This document shows, in pieces, positions 62,291 through 64,000 of a DNA stretch of 64,000 nucleotides (the stretch's first letter is position 1; every line of letters begins with the position of its first letter). The stretch is from Haloarcula argentinensis DSM 12282. GTDB lineage: Archaea > Halobacteriota > Halobacteria > Halobacteriales > Haloarculaceae. The notes beneath the pieces were generated by a model. It was not told the DNA's origin and did no database searches. It saw only the letters and a program-made list of their open reading frames with translations. The stretch covers positions 1 to 64,000 of the forward strand of contig AOLX01000014.1 in assembly GCA_000336895.1 (NCBI GenBank), read 5' to 3'. A program made the translations under genes and the position numbers.

Positions 62291-63427
62291 ATGGGGGGCG
62301 TTGATATTCTACATGTCGATGACGACAAGGGGCTTGCTAGCCTGACTGCCGACCTCCTCGAACGCAAAGACAGCCGGTTCAACGTGGAGACTGCCGCAAG
62401 CGCGACAGAAGGGCTACACCTGCTCGATGAGTTCTCACCAGATTGCATTATCTCTGACTTCGAGATGCCCGGGAGAGACGGCCTTGAGTTCTTAAAGGCC
62501 GTCCGGGCGGAACACTCCAAACTCCCGTTCATCCTGTTTACTGGCCGAGGAAGCGAAGAGATCGCAAGCGATGCTATCTCTGCCGGCGCAACAGACTACT
62601 TACAGAAACAATCCGGGACCCAGCAATACGAACTACTGGCCAACCGTATCAACAACGCCGTCACTCGCTACCACTCAGAAAAACAGCTACGCGAGACCAA
62701 AGAGGAGTATGCCGCTGTTTTCGAGAACGCACAAAACGGACTCCTGCTCGTCGATGTCGAGCAAGACGGGTTTCGTTTCCGGCGGTGTAACTCACGGGTA
62801 CTGGAGTTTACGGGACTTGCAGAGTCGGAACTCATCGGTAAGACGCCACAGGAGGCGCTCGGATACGAGAACGCCAGAGCGGTCGCCGGCGCGTATCGGA
62901 AATGCGTCGCCATGCGCGAGACGATTTCGTACACGGTGACACTGACGCATCCAGTCGGCGACGTCGTCCACGAAGTCAATACCACGCCGATAATCAGAGA
63001 CGGTGAGGTCGAGCAACTCGTCGTCGCGTTTGCCGACATCACCGAACGGTACGCCCGTGAGCAGGAGTTACGCGAAGAACGGGCTGTCATTCAACAGGCG
63101 CTCGATACGCTCGATGACCCACTGTTCGTTATCGATATCGATGGCCACCTCAAGCACTGTAACCGCCGCGCACTCGAGCTTACCGGGCGCACCGAAGACA
63201 CAGCCGTCGGAACGCCGATCACCGACCTGTTTCCTGACGACGAACGGGAGACGATTACTGACGCGGTTGACGACGCACTTCGCACTGGCCGAACGACTGT
63301 CACGGCTAGCCTTCGCCTCGACAGTGGTCAACGACAGTCCTACGAGTTCCGCGCTCACTCTCTGACTAACCTGGATAACAACACTGCAGGGCTGGTCATC
63401 GTTGGTCAGGATGCCCCTGATTCTTGA
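62291..63427 (+). CDS. REC-PAS-PAS response regulator without output domain
   Basis: A 378-residue protein. The receiver domain (1-125) holds the acidic pair in HVDDDKG, phospho-acceptor Asp in CIISDFEMPGRDGL, the Thr-type position in LFTGRG and Lys in YLQKQSG. Two PAS domains follow (about 140-265, ending ADITERYAREQEL, and 275-375). There is no histidine-kinase or HTH domain. Many haloarchaeal regulators of this type lack DNA-binding output and act through protein partners. A TATA-like AATAATCC precedes the ATG by about 22 bases. No partner kinase is adjacent. Confidence 0.88.
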   Translation: MGGVDILHVDDDKGLASLTADLLERKDSRFNVETAASATEGLHLLDEFSPDCIISDFEMPGRDGLEFLKAVRAEHSKLPFILFTGRGSEEIASDAISAGATDYLQKQSGTQQYELLANRINNAVTRYHSEKQLRETKEEYAAVFENAQNGLLLVDVEQDGFRFRRCNSRVLEFTGLAESELIGKTPQEALGYENARAVAGAYRKCVAMRETISYTVTLTHPVGDVVHEVNTTPIIRDGEVEQLVVAFADITERYAREQELREERAVIQQALDTLDDPLFVIDIDGHLKHCNRRALELTGRTEDTAVGTPITDLFPDDERETITDAVDDALRTGRTTVTASLRLDSGQRQSYEFRAHSLTNLDNNTAGLVIVGQDAPDS

Positions 63428-63560
63428 TAGCGTGTACATTTGTTGTCGTCGCCGGTGACTATGACAGATCTCGTGTGCTGGGCTGTGCTGATCGGTCGCC
63501 AACCGCAGAACGGTCTGTGTCCTCCTGCAGATGATTTGTTCGCCCTGTAGCTCCCTGGAC

Positions 63561-63570
63561 TTTATACTAT
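63561..63570 (+). promoter_or_regulatory. TATA box of the Spo0M-like gene
   Basis: TTTATACTAT lies 26-35 bases before the ATG at 63596, a spacing that gives a very short or absent leader. Confidence 0.55.
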
Positions 63571-63595
63571 ATGACGGTTGAATTGCACAATACCA

Positions 63596-64000
63596 ATGAA
63601 AGACGTGCTCTCCAGAATCGGAATCGGGTCTGCCACAGTAGACACGATTCTGCCGACAGATACCGTCAGAGCCGGCGAATCCGTCCAGGCCGAGATCCAG
63701 GTTGAGGGCGGGTCGACGGATCAGGATGTCGACGCAGTCTACTTCGCGCTGGAAACCGAGTACAAGTCCGACGAAGGCTACAAGGATGCTATTATCGACC
63801 AATGGCAACTCACCGAGCCGTTCACTATCGAAGCGGGTGAAAACCGACGTTTCGAGACTACCATCGATATTCCCCGGGAGACGCCGGTAACCACACGCTC
63901 GACGGCCGTCGAAATCGAGACCGGCCTCGATATCTCGATGGCGGTCGACCCCGGCGACGAGGATTACATCGAGGTCGAACCGACACACCGAATGCAGGCG
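63596..64000 (+). CDS. Spo0M-like arrestin-fold protein, cut by the window end
   Basis: The first 135 residues are visible; the gene runs off the window. KDVLSRIGIGSATVDTILPT, then VRAGESVQAEIQVEGG and FALETEYKSDEGYKD match the SpoOM family, which has an arrestin-like beta-sandwich. Bacillus Spo0M affects sporulation control, but archaeal members have no known job. The visible part has no signal or membrane helix. The full family length is about 250 residues, so roughly half is missing. Confidence 0.85.
   Translation, partial: MKDVLSRIGIGSATVDTILPTDTVRAGESVQAEIQVEGGSTDQDVDAVYFALETEYKSDEGYKDAIIDQWQLTEPFTIEAGENRRFETTIDIPRETPVTTRSTAVEIETGLDISMAVDPGDEDYIEVEPTHRMQA

Overview
This window is haloarchaeal and most like Haloarcula or a close relative. 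The evidence is GC-rich coding DNA, strongly acidic proteins, many twin-arginine signal peptides, TATA boxes about 25 bases before starts (leaderless mRNAs), an archaeal 20S proteasome alpha subunit, archaeal RNase P proteins Rpp30 and Pop5, an SBDS protein and a two-domain halocyanin. The first 25 bases end in an exact Nextera mosaic-end sequence, so base 1 is a contig edge carrying adapter, and genes upstream of the first operon are missing.

Positions 0.1-5.6 kb hold a complete DMSO/TMAO-reductase-type operon (small protein, molybdenum subunit, four-cluster FeS subunit, NrfD membrane anchor, TorD-like chaperone). Positions 6.6-17.8 kb, on the minus strand, hold an eleven-gene respiratory nitrate reductase operon of the haloarchaeal outward-facing type: narA-like, Rieske (narB), cytochrome b (narC), a 60-aa protein, narG, narH, a heme-b gamma subunit, narJ, a membrane protein, a HEAT-repeat protein and an Mrp-type FeS carrier. 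A divergent DmsR/NarO-like regulator lies next to it, with a perfect 12-bp palindrome between the two promoters. At 20.5-24.2 kb lie molybdopterin genes (MoaB/Mog with a His-rich tail, MoaC, MobB-MoaE fusion) and a molybdate/tungstate-type ABC transporter without its ATPase. The first 24 kb therefore makes two molybdenum enzymes and supplies part of their cofactor.

Positions 24.3-42.2 kb are mainly housekeeping: ThiC, a 22-residue membrane microprotein, a TIM-barrel-like protein, Nudix, RNase P proteins 3 and 2, proteasome alpha, SDO1, FUN14, KatG, HflX, NAD(P)HX repair, acylphosphatase, an OGG-type glycosylase, UPF0212, UPF0058, and a ring-cleaving dioxygenase/esterase pair resembling MhqO-MhqD. 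A 600-base low-information gap (27.5-28.1 kb) contains an iron-regulator-like palindrome.

Positions 44.2-50.4 kb are the most unusual region: a vWA protein, a Ser/Thr kinase with a C-terminal FHA-like domain, a PP2C phosphatase, a zinc-ribbon/FHA protein and a membrane protein with a zinc-ribbon tail, all on one strand behind a TATA box abutted by a perfect 8-bp inverted repeat. This looks like an archaeal version of the bacterial TerY-P (vWA-kinase-PP2C) triad. It is followed by a ba3-type oxygen reductase module (50.4-58.0 kb): CuA subunit II, subunit I, a two-domain halocyanin, a 58-aa subunit, a UreH/SafE-like protein and a CcoI/FixI-like copper ATPase.

Positions 58.0-64.0 kb carry two short unassigned ORFs, a structured non-coding stretch, a 68-nt tRNA-like sequence lacking room for a full cloverleaf, an SRPBCC protein, a MutS-family ATPase, a zinc-ribbon membrane protein, a REC-PAS-PAS protein and a Spo0M-like gene cut by the window end.
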